DNA of 64,000 nt from Eopsaltria australis (taxonomy: Eukaryota > Chordata > Aves > Passeriformes > Petroicidae), in contig JAVTVJ010000458.1 of assembly GCA_034509425.1 (NCBI GenBank), forward strand, positions 1,240,001-1,304,000. Reading direction: 5' to 3'. Made by a program: the position numbers and the translations under genes. Below, piece after piece: positions 51,601 to 64,000 of this stretch (position 1 is the first letter of the stretch; each line of letters begins with the position of its first letter). Under the pieces are notes generated by a model. That model saw only the letters and a list, made by a program, of their open reading frames with translations. It was not told the origin of the DNA and ran no database searches.

Positions 51601-54600
51601 GGAGATGATCCTGAGAGCTGATCTAGGGTTCTATAAACCTGATTATGGCTGTTACAGCTGTGAAAATAGTAGTAATAATATTCTGCATCTATTAAATTCT
51701 GGACCATTACTGGTAGTTTTGGGAATCCTACTTCTGCCATATCTTCTGAGTCCTCAGGAAGGGGTGAAGATTCCCTATCTGGGTTTTTGGTTTATTTTTC
51801 AATATATTCTGTAGCCTGTGGCCATATGTTAACTATTTTAAGAATGAAGCCAAATAATAGATGTTAATTTATTTTAATTTTGTACAGTTATTTATGAAGA
51901 AGTCTCACTGAAGAGTGCTGGCTTGAGCTTTGAACAGATTAGAAATGATAAATTGGCAAAAAAAAAAGCCCTTTCCTTTTTGAAAAATATCACTGAAACC
52001 AAAGCCTTGGCATTTAGAACTGCTGAGAGCGTGGCTGTAAATACTAATGACAAGCCCAAAATAACTAATGTTAATAGTTATTATTTCTGAATGCCTGCCA
52101 TGTGCTTGCCAAGACTCGGGGAGTTGATGGGGTGTGAGAAATGTTTGAGGGGGCTTTTGGAATTCATCTCGTGCAGCTCCTGCAGGAGCAGGATTAGCAC
52201 CACGCTGGGGGAGTCAGCTGGGACTTGGCTCAGCAGCTCCTGCAGACCTGCCCAGCTCCTGGGGAATCTCTGGGGAATTTTTTCCCTAATTTGAAGCTGC
52301 AGGTCTGGGCTGCTGGCTCTTGTTTTACCTCTGTGACCAAGAGCATTTGACTCAAGTGCTGTGGTTCCCCTTCAGGCAGCTGAAGGTGGTGTTGGATCCC
52401 TTCTCCTCCCTTATCTTCTCAAGTCATTCCACCTCTTTGCAGGCCACAGGAACAGTCATCTCCAGGCAAACTGAAAGAAAAAGCAGGAAAAAACATCTTA
52501 ATAGACTGAATTTCCTTCCTTTCTTACAGACAGAGCCTGTATGACATGAATTAATGTGGGGGTTTTGTATGAAAAGTAGATTTTTGCAAAGGCAGGGGAT
52601 TGGAGACATGAGAATCAATGATTTTAGTGAATTATCTGAATATGGGCAATATCAGTATTAAATATAAATTCTGTAGGATAAGAATTAATGTCTGGTTCCA
52701 TCAGCTGTCAGTTACAGGCAGGGAGCTTTTTAATTGCCTAAAGCCAGGCTGGATGATAAAGCCATTTTCAGGGAGCAAAGAAGGAAAGACAGCTTAACTT
52801 GTGGCTAAACTACCAGGATTAGACCCAGCAGATCCAGGGCTAAGTGCTTTGCTTAAATGCTGACTCTGGATTTGACCTGGGATTTTTGAAAGATACTTAG
52901 TGAGCTTTTCAGCACCACTGAGATGTGCAGGAAATAATTCTGCCAGACATCCATCACTGGGAGAGAGGGAGGGGGTGAGAAACCTTGATGCTCTTACCCA
53001 TTCTGATGTGCTCCAGTGGAATAGGAGTGGAAGTAACATTGCTGATTCTTGTCAGGGGCTGGCTTTGGGAATTTTGGGGTGTTGGAGTCGTGATGCAAAG
53101 ATCATGGTGTTGGCTGGATTAGTTTAGACAAGATTTGAGCTTTTGGGAGGATGCCTCTTGTGCAGAGCAGCCCCAGTCAGCACTGGTACCTCCCTTCATC
53201 CAGCACCACACTCAGTTTATCCCATTTATCTCTTCTGTGTACTCCCCTTTCTTCTCTGGAGTGGCTGGATTGTAAAACAGCTTGGGGAAAATCAGATTCA
53301 CCTGTGGATTTTACTGCTCTGTGTTAACTGTTAAGTTAGCTGAGGTTTTATTGACAAAAATAAGAGTGCATTTCTTGCAGGCTTCCAAATGTATGATTGA
53401 GACTTGGTGGGGTGGAAATTATTTTTCTCAGTGCCAAGTTGCTGTGAAGATCCTCTCTTTTTTATTTATATTTTTTTTAGAAACCTGAGGGGTTGTTGAT
53501 GACACAATTTAATATGCAGAACAGTCTTCTCTCTGTCATGAATCTCACAGGATAGCTCTTGGCAAGCTGCAGTTTGGATAAACCTGTTAAATATCCTCAC
53601 TCTCACACAGAAATCATGAACCCCTCATGGTTACTGTTGCCTTGCTTTGTTTTTTTGCAAGGATTCTGAAACTTTCTATCACATTTCCTTATTGCTCCTG
53701 AAGAGGTGGAGACTTAGCAGCAGATTGAACCTTTTGTACTTCATCTTGTGAAGCAGAAATAAATCACTGGAAGTCAAATTATTTGAAAAAATCATTTGAT
53801 TATGAGCAAATTCTGAAGAAACTCAGGAAAAAAAGTAACTCAGAAGTGTTCCAAGTCAAATAATCTGTGAATGTACATAGATATTTCATAATAAAGTTTT
53901 GCAGTGTGCTGGTAATGCCTTATTAAAGCTGAGAGATCTGGTGGAGGCAAACGAGACTGAAATTAATGTTGTCAGCAGCACAAAATACTCCCCTGACATC
54001 CCCTGCCTCATCTGCTGGGATGGCCCTGGACAGGGAGCAACCAAGAAAAAATGAAAATTATGTCAGTGCTTAAAAATCTTCCTGAGGAGGAAGAATTAAT
54101 ATATCCTGTGATAATGTATTTTCAGAAAATTCAGAATATGCTGGAGCCATATTGCTCTCTATAATTGCCCTAAACCTGACTTCTCTGTTTGAAAAATGTT
54201 TTGGGAAAAGTGCTGGAAATGGTTGAATATTAAATTTCATTGGTTTTAAAAGGAAAAAGTTTTGCTTCTTCATTTAGTCAGTTTATCAGAACTCCAATGA
54301 ATATTAATTTTATTTGGTTTTGAGAACTTTTTAGACCTTTATCTCTCTACTGAGATTTCAGATTGCAAAGATTTTTTAAATGCTCTGAGAGTGAGTTTAA
54401 AATGCTGAAATTTACTGGCTTTAGTAACGTGTTAAGTGGTGTCTTTAAACTGCAAAACCAGAATTGTTTCCAGAGGCTAATCAATGTTTAAAGACCAGTA
54501 ACAGTAATAACCATTTTGAGTGATTTATTGCAAAGTTTATGAATTTCCAGACACTACACAAGTACTCATTGCCTATGTCAAAGAAAAATCAGAAATGAGC

Positions 54601-57600
54601 TGTTTATCATCTTCCCAGTGAAACTTTGCCTGTTAAAAGGCATAAGTTGGTGTTCCTCTAAAATATTCATTGAGTTACTCATATGTAAACTTATTTTAAA
54701 TTATACAGAGCATTTTTATTTAACTTTCAGAAGGTCCCAGGTGTGTTCATGTGGGTGAGAATGCAGCAGAAAAGGGATGATCTTTTTAAGGAGGGGAGGT
54801 TCACAGACCTTCCAGCCTGATGCAGATTTTTGAAAGGCACCCTGCTGTACTTTTCCTGTTCAGACTCTTGAATCATTCCCTATTTTAAGGATCTGCTGTG
54901 CCCTGAAGGTGTTGTGACATTTTCTAATCCTGCCCGCTGGACTTTGCAGATATTGAGCCTGGCTCATGCTGGGCTGGGCTTGAAGTGCAGAAGGTTTTGG
55001 TTTTAATTACAACTCAAAACAAACCCAATAAATCAAATTGCAGTTAGCATTTGACTCTTTTTTACTGGCATTCCAAGAGTATTTAACTGTATTCTTGTAA
55101 AAAAAAAATCAAAAAGCACCTGAAAATACTTTGCATACTTAAGAGTATTTATCTTCCTTGGATTTTTTCCCTTCTGGACTGAGATATCATTTCCAGCCCT
55201 CTGCAAGCATGCTGCTTTATGAAATACTTACTTGCCTAGAACTGAGTCAGTAGAACTCTTGGAATATAAGTAGCCAGATTTGCATAGTTTATAAAAAAAG
55301 AAATCTCTGTAACAAAGTTTGTAGTAAACCTTTTGAAAATGTTTCATCTACAGTTTGCTTTGCTGCTGCTGCTGAGTAGGAGATTCCAAAATCACAGATG
55401 TGAATTTCATAGAATTAAGACAACCCCGTATTTTAAAAAAGTCCCCATCCTCACAAAAGAGTCTCTGGAGATGGCTTTCTGTACCAAAGCCTGGCAAACA
55501 TGCAAGGCAAGTTGTTAAGCTGAAATAGAGACTCTCTTTTATTTCCTATTGCAGCTATTTTCTATTGAGATGTTAGGTTGGAAAATTGGAGGACTTTGCT
55601 GATCTCTTTTTGGAATTTTTTTTTCATTGATGATAAACAGCTGATGGAGCATTTTAAGAGCATCAATTTTTTTTTCCCCTGTAATTTTATATAATTGTTT
55701 CCTTGAGTATCCAATGCAAAAGAAATACTTGGACAGCAGCAGGAATTATCCTCAAAGTGCAGCAAAGTCGCAGCCCTGTTTTATGGAGAGCTCTGTCTAG
55801 AACATCTATTTAAAGAGGATACAAACAAAAAAGGTACCAAGTCCTTTGATCAAGCATTTAATTCAACAAAATGGGCTTTTCATTGTGAGCTCTGCCCTGG
55901 GCACAGTGGATGAGCTCTCATGGTTTCATTAATTTGGCTTTCAAAGCAAACAGAATCCCTTGGCTTTGGGAGTTTTGGGGAAGCTCAGGGAAGGGGTGGG
56001 TGACGGTTAAAAGGCCAGTGAATCACAAATAGGTGTGAACTGTTAACACACTGACTTTGTTATTTCCCAAGATGAAACCAGTTCAAGCGTGAAAAAATAC
56101 TCCCTGGGATGAAATAGAAGGTGCTTGTAGTTAAAAGTGTTCGTATACAGCAAAACAGAACTCTAAAGGACATTACCAGCTTTAGGCAAAAAATATCTGA
56201 TGGATTAATGTGATTTTAGTGGCACCAAGGATGGATTTTCCTAATCATTTTATCCAGCAGCAAAATTTGTGTGAGTTCCTACTCTCTCCCACCCCAGAGA
56301 GAAACTCCTGACTGTTTCCTTTCACCCAAATTCATCATTTCCTTGTCTGTGTGGTAAAACCAGTTTTGGAGTGGTGCTGTAAACTAGATCTCTAAATGGG
56401 AACAGAACAGGAAAGAAAAATAATGTTTGTTTTGTGGCATAAAATGTTATTTTCAAGTCTAAGGGCATCTAAGGGATGATGAAGTCACTTCCATGTGACA
56501 AAGATAACCCAGCAATCCTCATCCTGATTAGCCAGGCAGGCCCCCTGTGTGCAGGAGATGCTTTAGGTCAGGATTTGTCCCCAAATTCCTCATTTTTCTG
56601 CACTCTCACAGTGACCTGAGCCTGTTCTGTTCCCCCAGACTCAGCCAAGCTCCCCTTGCCTCATCCTTCAGTCTCGCTGAAGAGCAAAATTTTAATCCCA
56701 AACTCTTCCTGAGCATCTTTGTGTGAGGTGCTGCTGCTGCTTCTCCAGGTGAATGTGAATTTATTTCTTCAATCTTTACAGTCCCAGATGTTGTGGGAGC
56801 TGAATTTGGCCTGGTTTAGTCCCACTGCATCTGGAGAGAAAAAAATTCACTGGATGTCTGACTCGTGGCTGTTCGGGGTTTGGAGCAGCACATAAAGCAA
56901 CACTCCTCAGATACAAGGGCTGATAAATAGAAACTATCTTGAGCTATTTAGGGACACCTTGTTGCCCTCTCCCAGCATTAACTCTCTGTACTTTTATTCT
57001 TTGTATGAACAGAAAGGGTCAAATTCTGCTTTGTGTAAGCCCTGGGTTCTCACACTGAATCATAATGGAGTTGTCCGTGCTCAGCCAAGAAAGAAATTAG
57101 ACTCCCAAGTTCTTAAAAGTTATTATATTTTACCTGAGAGCCTGCCATGTAGAGTCTAAATTACTTTCTTGTATGAATTATTTTAATAAGCAACAGTTTC
57201 ACATTCACATAACCCGCACATGCAAATATAATATGGATTAAAAGTCACTTTCAGGATCGAGTTATTCTCACTTTGGGGGTGCAGAGAGGTAACAGGTGGT
57301 GCTGAGAGCATCCTGCCAGGCTGGAACAGGAGCTTTTCTTTCATGTTCTGGAGTAAAATTCAGATGGGCACAGAAAAGCACGGCCCGTGCCAGCCGGTCA
57401 TACAGGAGTGATGTAGTTTTAAGTTTTCTCATAGCATATTCAATTCCATTTAAATATTGCAAAATGCTGAATTGTAAATGTTAACCTAGCCATGAATAAA
57501 AAATGCTGATATTTTATTTAATCAAAAAGAAAATAATTATGGATATTCTGCCTTTATTGTATTATTTAAAATATTTCATTTTACATGTAGGCTACAAGTT

Positions 57601-60600
57601 ATTGAAGAGTGGGTTTTATATATATATTTATATAGAGAGGGAATTTTTTTCTGATGCATAAAAAATAGAGGAGACTGACTTTAGCAGGAATATTGGCATT
57701 GTCAGGGTATGGAGAAAAATCAGTTTACACCAACCAGTAGGTAATACTTGCTTTTCAGGAGTGTTACCCAAGTCCTGTTTTGAAAGAATTTCCTTCGGAG
57801 CAAAGAGAGTTTTTCCTTTTCTCACTGCCTTTGAGTTCATGGCTCTCCTGGTGTGTGCAGGGAGCTGTGGCAGGGGAAGGAGCAGAGGATGTGGGGTGAT
57901 CCCAGCCAGGCAAACCCATCCTTGTGCCACTCTTTAATAAAATACTGTCGGGAATGGCTGGCAGAGCTCCCCGTTTGACTTTCCTGTGTCAGCTCTGGAG
58001 TGTGGCTTGGGAAGGGATTGGTGCTGACTCCCATCAGGCAGTTTTGGGAGGAGGTGAGGAGCCCTCTCCTGGCTCTGGATGTGTTTTGCCAGATCAAATC
58101 CATCCCTCTCGAGTGCCAGTGATGGCAGCGAGCGCCTTCAGCCCGGCTGGTGCTGCTCTCCCTGCACTCCTCCTTCCCTCCAAGTCTCCGATGGATGGGA
58201 GGTGATGGGATGAGGCTGGACAGGAGCAGAGCAGGCTCAGCAGCCCTTGCAGCTTGTTGGGGAGAGCTGCAGGGCCAGGGGAGCACTGGGGTGTCAGCCT
58301 GATGCTTTTAGGGACAAACACAGCGGGGTGAGAGGAGGGGAACTTGGGGGCTCCATGAGCACTACCAGGTCAGATCCTGTTACTGTCTGTGTGTCCCTGT
58401 CCTGCTTTGTAACCTCACAGTCACCTCCCTCTCAAAGCAGGAACAAACTGGAGGAGTGGAGGTGTTAATTAATAGGGGAGCTGGGAATAGGACATTTGGG
58501 AAGCCATTTTAAATTACATTATTTATGGGGAATACAGTATTAGCATCAGACAGATCTGTTTAAAATGTGGATGTGTGTTTTTTGCAGGGTCACACGCTGT
58601 TCCCTGGCAGTGAAAGAGTAGGGACAATTAAAACAGGGAAACACATCCTTCACATCAGCAAATCTGTCCCCTCTGACATGAAGTGTTTCTGTGTGGAGGC
58701 TCAGCTTTTACTTTTGGACAATCAGTAAAAGTGCGTGTGCAGTCATGTACATGCAACCTCTGCGTTTGAGATTTGGATTCTTTCAGCACTGAAGCAGTTA
58801 ATTTCCTCTCTGAAATTTGTTTCACCCTTCTGATTCACAAGCTAAATCTTTTCACTATACAGGAGAGGTTACAAATGAGAGGTTCAAGGGATAAAATATC
58901 TGAATAAATGTAGTTTCATTGGCACAGATCTCTCTCTCTTTTTCTTTGTTACTGTTACTTAGTCCTGGCCTTGCTGGATGTGACACATCCTCTCACGTGT
59001 CTGATTCTTTTTTTGAGTTGTTTTATGAAGTACTTCCATTTGTCTCATTTGGCTTAAAACAAATCCTGCCTTCATGTCCTAAATGTTTCACTAGTCAGAA
59101 TAATTAAGTTGATCAGGTCTGGGAGCATTGGAAGGAAAATAACAGGGTCACTGAAGCATTCAGGGTCTAATGGGAACCTGAGTTCATTCAGATATCAAAT
59201 CTAATAATTGCTTTACACCTGTACACACACTCCCAGCGAGCGAGTTCACATGGAAGCTTTAGTGCTTTCAGTGCTCTGTTTCGAGGGAATATCAGCCCTG
59301 GTTTTAAAACACTGAGTTGTTTGGACTTTTTTCAGCTGTGTTCTTGTTTTTATGTATCAGTTGCAGCTTAGCTGATTGCTCATCTTCATGCACAGGGAAA
59401 TATTTTCACATGACAATCTCTTTATTAAAAGTATGATGTGATTAATGGATTGCAAATCAGATTAATAGCAATCAGCAAAGTAAGAAGACTGTCATTGGAG
59501 TTTCACTGCTATCAAACAATTTATTAGCCAATTTAAATGCACTGTGTACAATTTAAGAGTATTCAAAGGCTGAAAGTGAGTCTGTACATGATTATGTGTA
59601 CAGCACAGCAGAAGGATTGTAGGGATATTCACAGCCATGATTGCTCCTTGAAAAAGGCAATTTCATAAGAATGAGATAAAAATCAGTATTACTTTGTGAG
59701 ATTTTACGGTAAATGAAGCAATAATTATAACTCCTCACTTCGACTAAATTCAGGGATAAATCTCCACGAGTGCCAGAGGTACAGGCTGTCACAAAAATTC
59801 CAGAAAATTTTATCACAATCAAGAATAAAAAAACACTGCCTGGGAAAATGACAGCTCTTCATAGCAGGTTTCAGTAAACTGCAGCCTCAAATGCTGGTCA
59901 CAGTGCTGCTTGTTATTGGAGGGGATTTGAACTGATGCAATCGTGCCTCTTCATCTCCTTTTTATTTTCCCACCTTTATAAGTTTACTTCTCAGCTGAGA
60001 ATTCCAACTGGAAAAGAAATGGAAAATGGCTGTAGATGTTCCTGCGTTGTGCTGACATGAAGGCCCATTTTTCTCTGTAATTTTAAAGGCCAATTACCCT
60101 TGGAGGAAAGGAGGAAAATAGATTGATTTGTCTTGTAACCCCTGAGGCAGGCATGTGTTGTCTCCTGCTAAGGCTTTTCCACTGCAGCTCTTGGGAAGAG
60201 CTTTCACTGCACATCCCAAGTGGTGCTATTAACAAAGAAAGCAAAGGCAAATTAAAATATTCAACAGATCATTTAAAGGTTTAAGGAGTCTTATCTTACT
60301 GGGCCAATTCTTTCTTTGTTTTTGGAGTTGTTTTGAAATCTTAAGGCCCCGGAGTAAGCAATAATAAAATTTACTTCAAACTGATTACTTGGAAATAAGA
60401 TTTACAAATCCATTTTCATCCTACAAATACTAAACTTCGGCTCTAAATAGGGTAAGTATTTATTTCTTTATTGGAATTATGATACAGATGGCCAATATCC
60501 TCAGTTTTGGGTTGCACAAGTGTGACTTTGATTGTGCTGCCACGCTGGATTGGCTGTGGTCACAGCTGGATTGCGCTGAGCTGGTAAATGTCATCACACA

Positions 60601-62368
60601 TGCCATTTAGCATTAAAACTCCCCACATTATTCCATTTTAAAGCATTTTTTGTGCCTAACACACAAGACACAAATAAATGGGTTTTCTACTGATGTTCTG
60701 CATTTTCCTACGACTCAAAGGCTACAATTAACAGTGCCCAGCAAGCTGGGGCTGAGTGGCAGCACAAAGATTAGACGTGGCTTTGTTCCCTTTTAATCTG
60801 AGTAAAACTCTTTTGTGGCAGGGCTTAAATTCTTTAACTCTCTGTATTTTAGACCTGCTTCTGTGCTGCAGCGCTGCTGGGTATTAACAAATTTATTTAG
60901 CAACTTAAAGAGGATCCAAACAGCCACAGATCTTCTCCAGGAGAAATTGTTCACACGGAATAGTCTGGAAAGCTGAAAATGAAGGTTCTGTGTGTTACCT
61001 GAATGCCTGAACAGCTCTGAAGGCAGTGGTTTTGAACAGAACAGACACTCCTGACTCCTGCAGATAACTCAGGAGATGTGTGTTCCTGCTTTTTTCCTGA
61101 GGAGGAACCATTCAGTCTTCAGAGACATCCTTTTAAGTGCTTCACTTTTCCTCAGTACTTTTTCTTTCTCCTTGTTTCTTCTAAAACCTTTTCTTCCTCC
61201 TCAATGCCTTGCAGATCAATTTATTTGTAAATATCCCACTAACAAGGCCAGGAACTTATTTCTAAAATTACTATAAGGTCAACAAATGATGCCTTTCTAA
61301 TTAATGTGTTCAGCTGTGCTATCTTGATTTTGAGGGCTTTAAAACAAACAAACAAAAAGCAAACACCAAAAACGTGCTTTTTTTTGGCCTAAGGGTAAGT
61401 TTCTGTTTCTCGATCATAACATTTATAAACCCAGGTTATCACTCAACTTTCACATGGAAGTCTTGACCTAAACCAAAATAAACCAGGATTTATAGCATTT
61501 GACCTTACAGCTCCAGGGTTTGCTTGAAATCTCCATGTTTGCTTTGAAACTGATGCTAAAATAACCTTTTTAGCTGGCATTTAACTTTGATTGTTGAGAA
61601 TTTGAGATTCTGTTTAGCAAAAAATAAGAGCTGAGAACAGGAATGTTGGATCACTTGATCTGTTCTCATTTTTGGTTACAAAAATATCAAATCCAAGTGA
61701 ATGTCAGATGCCCTGGTGTGATGGCTATAAAGGGTCGAGCTCAGATTTTGGCAGGCATGTTTAGGTTGAAATAAGAGGGGTTTAAATACTTAAAGATTAA
61801 TAGAAAACATATTAACTGCACAGTTTCCCTTAACCCAGTTAGAAGAGTGTTTTATTTGCTTGTTTCATCTCTTGGCAATAAGGATCTTTTGAGAAGAGCT
61901 ATTTCAGAGCCCTTTCTGAGGTGTTATTTTGGCTGTATTTCTCCCATAACTGATTTTTACCTTATTGCTATTTTTTTTCCTCTATAGGCCATCCATTCTG
62001 AAAGATCAATTTGAAATCAAATCTTGCAGAGATGGACTGAGTGTTAACAGAATTGAGGTTAGGAGAGCCATTTTCTCTCCAAAAGGGTTTTGCTCCAGAC
62101 AGCAACAGCACTTTTGAAGCTCCTAATTTCCTTTCCTGCCTTTTTTCTCAGTTGGGATCTCCAATAATGTCAGAGGGACAGGCCAGGCACTACCACAGGC
62201 AGTGTTCAGCTGCTAAAGAGCTGCTGGATGTGGATGGACTTCCCTGCTGGCTTACTCTGGATCAGTTCTGCTTTTGCTTTAGGTTCTATCAGTTCCATTT
62301 TCCAAAAAGATTCACCTTTCATTGCTGGGAGGCTAAAGATGACAAAGGTGCCTGCAGTCCAGAAAGGA

Positions 62369-62495
62369 AAATAATAATAATAAAATTTAAAATATAATAA
62401 TAATAATAATAACAATAATAATAATAATAATAATATTGCTATTATTATTATTGCTATTATTGCTATTATTGCTATTATTGTTGCTGTTACTATAT
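62369..62495. repeat. (AAT)n followed by (ATT)n/TTGCTATTA microsatellite
   Basis: The first half, to about 62434, is AAT/ATA repeats with one AAC variant. The second half is ATT repeats interrupted by regularly spaced GC dinucleotides (ATTGCTATT, period about 9). The halves are near reverse complements. Long Leu/Ile-rich frames here are repeat artefacts. Confidence 0.9.
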
Positions 62496-64000
62496 TTTTA
62501 TTTTTGGCCTGGGTTGTTCCCTCAGGCAGTTGATAACACACTGTTTACAGCCAGTGAAAAGTTGGCTTCAGTTTTCCCTGTGCTTGGGTAGCTCAAGGAG
62601 AAAACTGGAGGCTACCCAGGCTCAAGTGAACTGAATTTAACCTAACTTGTCACAGTTCTAATCAGTGACACTACAGAGAAAATATTTAGTTATCCTGATC
62701 AGAAAAAAGTGGTACTTGTAAAATGCACTTCAGGTTTTCACCTTTTTCTATAGAATAAATGCCAGCATCATCATTATTACAGATGAAGAGTTTGATCCTT
62801 GAAATCCATCTGTTGTGACACTTTATCTATTTAAAACTTCCTTAAATAAGTAGTTTCCTCATTTTTTCTGTAATCATTCCATACCTGTAGGAAATTATTT
62901 TGCTTTTCTGCCTGTTTTCCCTGTTTTCTATGGCTGCAGTGCTCAGGACTGCATGAGGATTTTTCCTTTGGTTGCTCATGAAGACAAGATGTGTTTCAGT
63001 AGGATTTCCTAGTGAACAAGATTTTACATGAATGAAGAGATAAATGTTTGATGTAAAGGCTTTCATTGATTCCCAAAGGCACGGGCCATACAAATTCCCT
63101 TACAGCACGCATTCCTGTCTCTTTTGCATAGTCAAAACTGTTTCAAAAAGATGAAATTTTAAATATTTCATTAATTGCTGAGAGTTCTACCTTCGTGCTG
63201 TGATCGTTTTCAAACCAGGACCTCCTTTCTCTGAGCTTTAAACAGCTTTTATTATTATTGTCAGCTGTGGAAAGGTCAATTCTCTCACCTTGGGGAGGTT
63301 ATTTAGGAGGGGAAAAAGGAGTCAAGCAAGGTACCAAGCCCAAGGTAGCAGTTTGTAACACATTTATAATTTTAATATCAGGGCTGAGAGATAATGAGAG
63401 CAGAGAACTTTTTTTTCCTTGTTGCAGGATAATGCAAATTCCACTCAGGTGCCTTTGAGGTATGGTTTTATAGACTCTGCCTTTTCCATTATCAGATATC
63501 TCGGTGTCATGACCAGTCCATTGGACTGCACAACATCTATATTATTACTAGCATTGATTGCTCATAAAAAATAGGGCTTATAATTAGGAGAGCATAAAGT
63601 TACTACCTGGAAGAGTGGATAAGAAGAAAATGAAATGAAGAAGTCACTTAATCTCAGTGCTGCAGTTCTGCAAAGTACCATTTATTTTTCTCCTCATATA
63701 ACTGAGTTCTGTGTTGATAACAAGCTGAGTTAATAAATCTGTGGCAGCCATTGAGACTTCTCTTTTAATAACAGAGCTAATGAAGGAGCATTAAGGGGAG
63801 GAAAAATACATTTTGCAGGGTTTATTTCCATCTTGATGCTATGCTGAATGCAAGGAATTGTTTTTACAACAAAGTCCATCTATTTTTTCCAGTGGGGGTG
63901 TGAAGTTTGCATGGTCACCATTGCATTCTGGGGTCCTTTGTACTACAAAGGAGCTGCTGGTTTCATTTCTCAGCATTTTATTTTATATTTATTTCATTTT

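Noticed and set aside
57837..58286. 149-codon minus-strand open frame
   Set aside because: It lies in a GC-rich block with long frames on both strands, low-complexity Ser/Pro/Ala content and no family resemblance.
62041..62397. 118-codon open frame and a 111-codon minus frame beside it
   Set aside because: The minus frame's Leu/Ile runs are a translated ATT/AAT repeat; the + frame has no recognisable homology and ends in the repeat.

Overview
The window looks like avian, probably songbird, nuclear DNA. It is AT-rich and gene-poor, with spliced vertebrate coding exons far apart, a thin scatter of CR1 LINE fragments, and one ERVL-type LTR that resembles the copies common in passerine genomes. 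No bacterial or viral gene organisation, tRNA, rRNA or CRISPR array was seen.

The only gene I can support is the 3' part of a diaphanous-related formin on the + strand, almost certainly DIAPH2 (mDia3 class). Three internal coding exons are visible: 7056-7218 (end of the FH2 domain), 15531-15666 (basic, charged helix after FH2) and 23592-23687 (the DAD autoinhibitory motif). Their splice sites fit GT-AG, their phases chain correctly (2 in, 0, 1, 1 out), and the joined frame is open and matches what is known of DIAPH2. Bases 1-7055 are therefore the intron upstream of the first visible exon. Bases 7219-15530 and 15667-23591 are complete introns of about 8.3 and 7.9 kb. Everything from 23688 to 64000 is most simply the next intron, still open at the window edge. 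The upstream FH2 exons and the final coding exon were not found here.

Mobile elements: a 574-bp solo ERVL-like LTR sits in sense orientation in the first complete intron (9817-10390), starting TG, ending CA, with a perfect 5-bp target duplication CCAGG. CR1 LINE tails lie at about 26116-26187 (+), 37083-37170 (-), 38078-38436 (-) and 48474-48690 (+). Simple repeats include a 60-base G/T-only tract at 12084-12143, a 22-bp tandem repeat just after the DAD exon (23765-23825), a 16-bp-unit minisatellite at 32885-32977, and a facing (AAT)n/(ATT)n pair at 62369-62485.

How the parts work together: FH2 nucleates and processively elongates actin filaments, and the C-terminal DAD binds the N-terminal DID to hold the formin closed until Rho-family GTPase binding releases it. 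The points worth a second look concern events that could alter this C-terminal control: a sense LTR with a polyadenylation signal upstream of the DAD exon, an open read-through frame after that exon, and an unlocated last exon. I found no convincing undescribed system.
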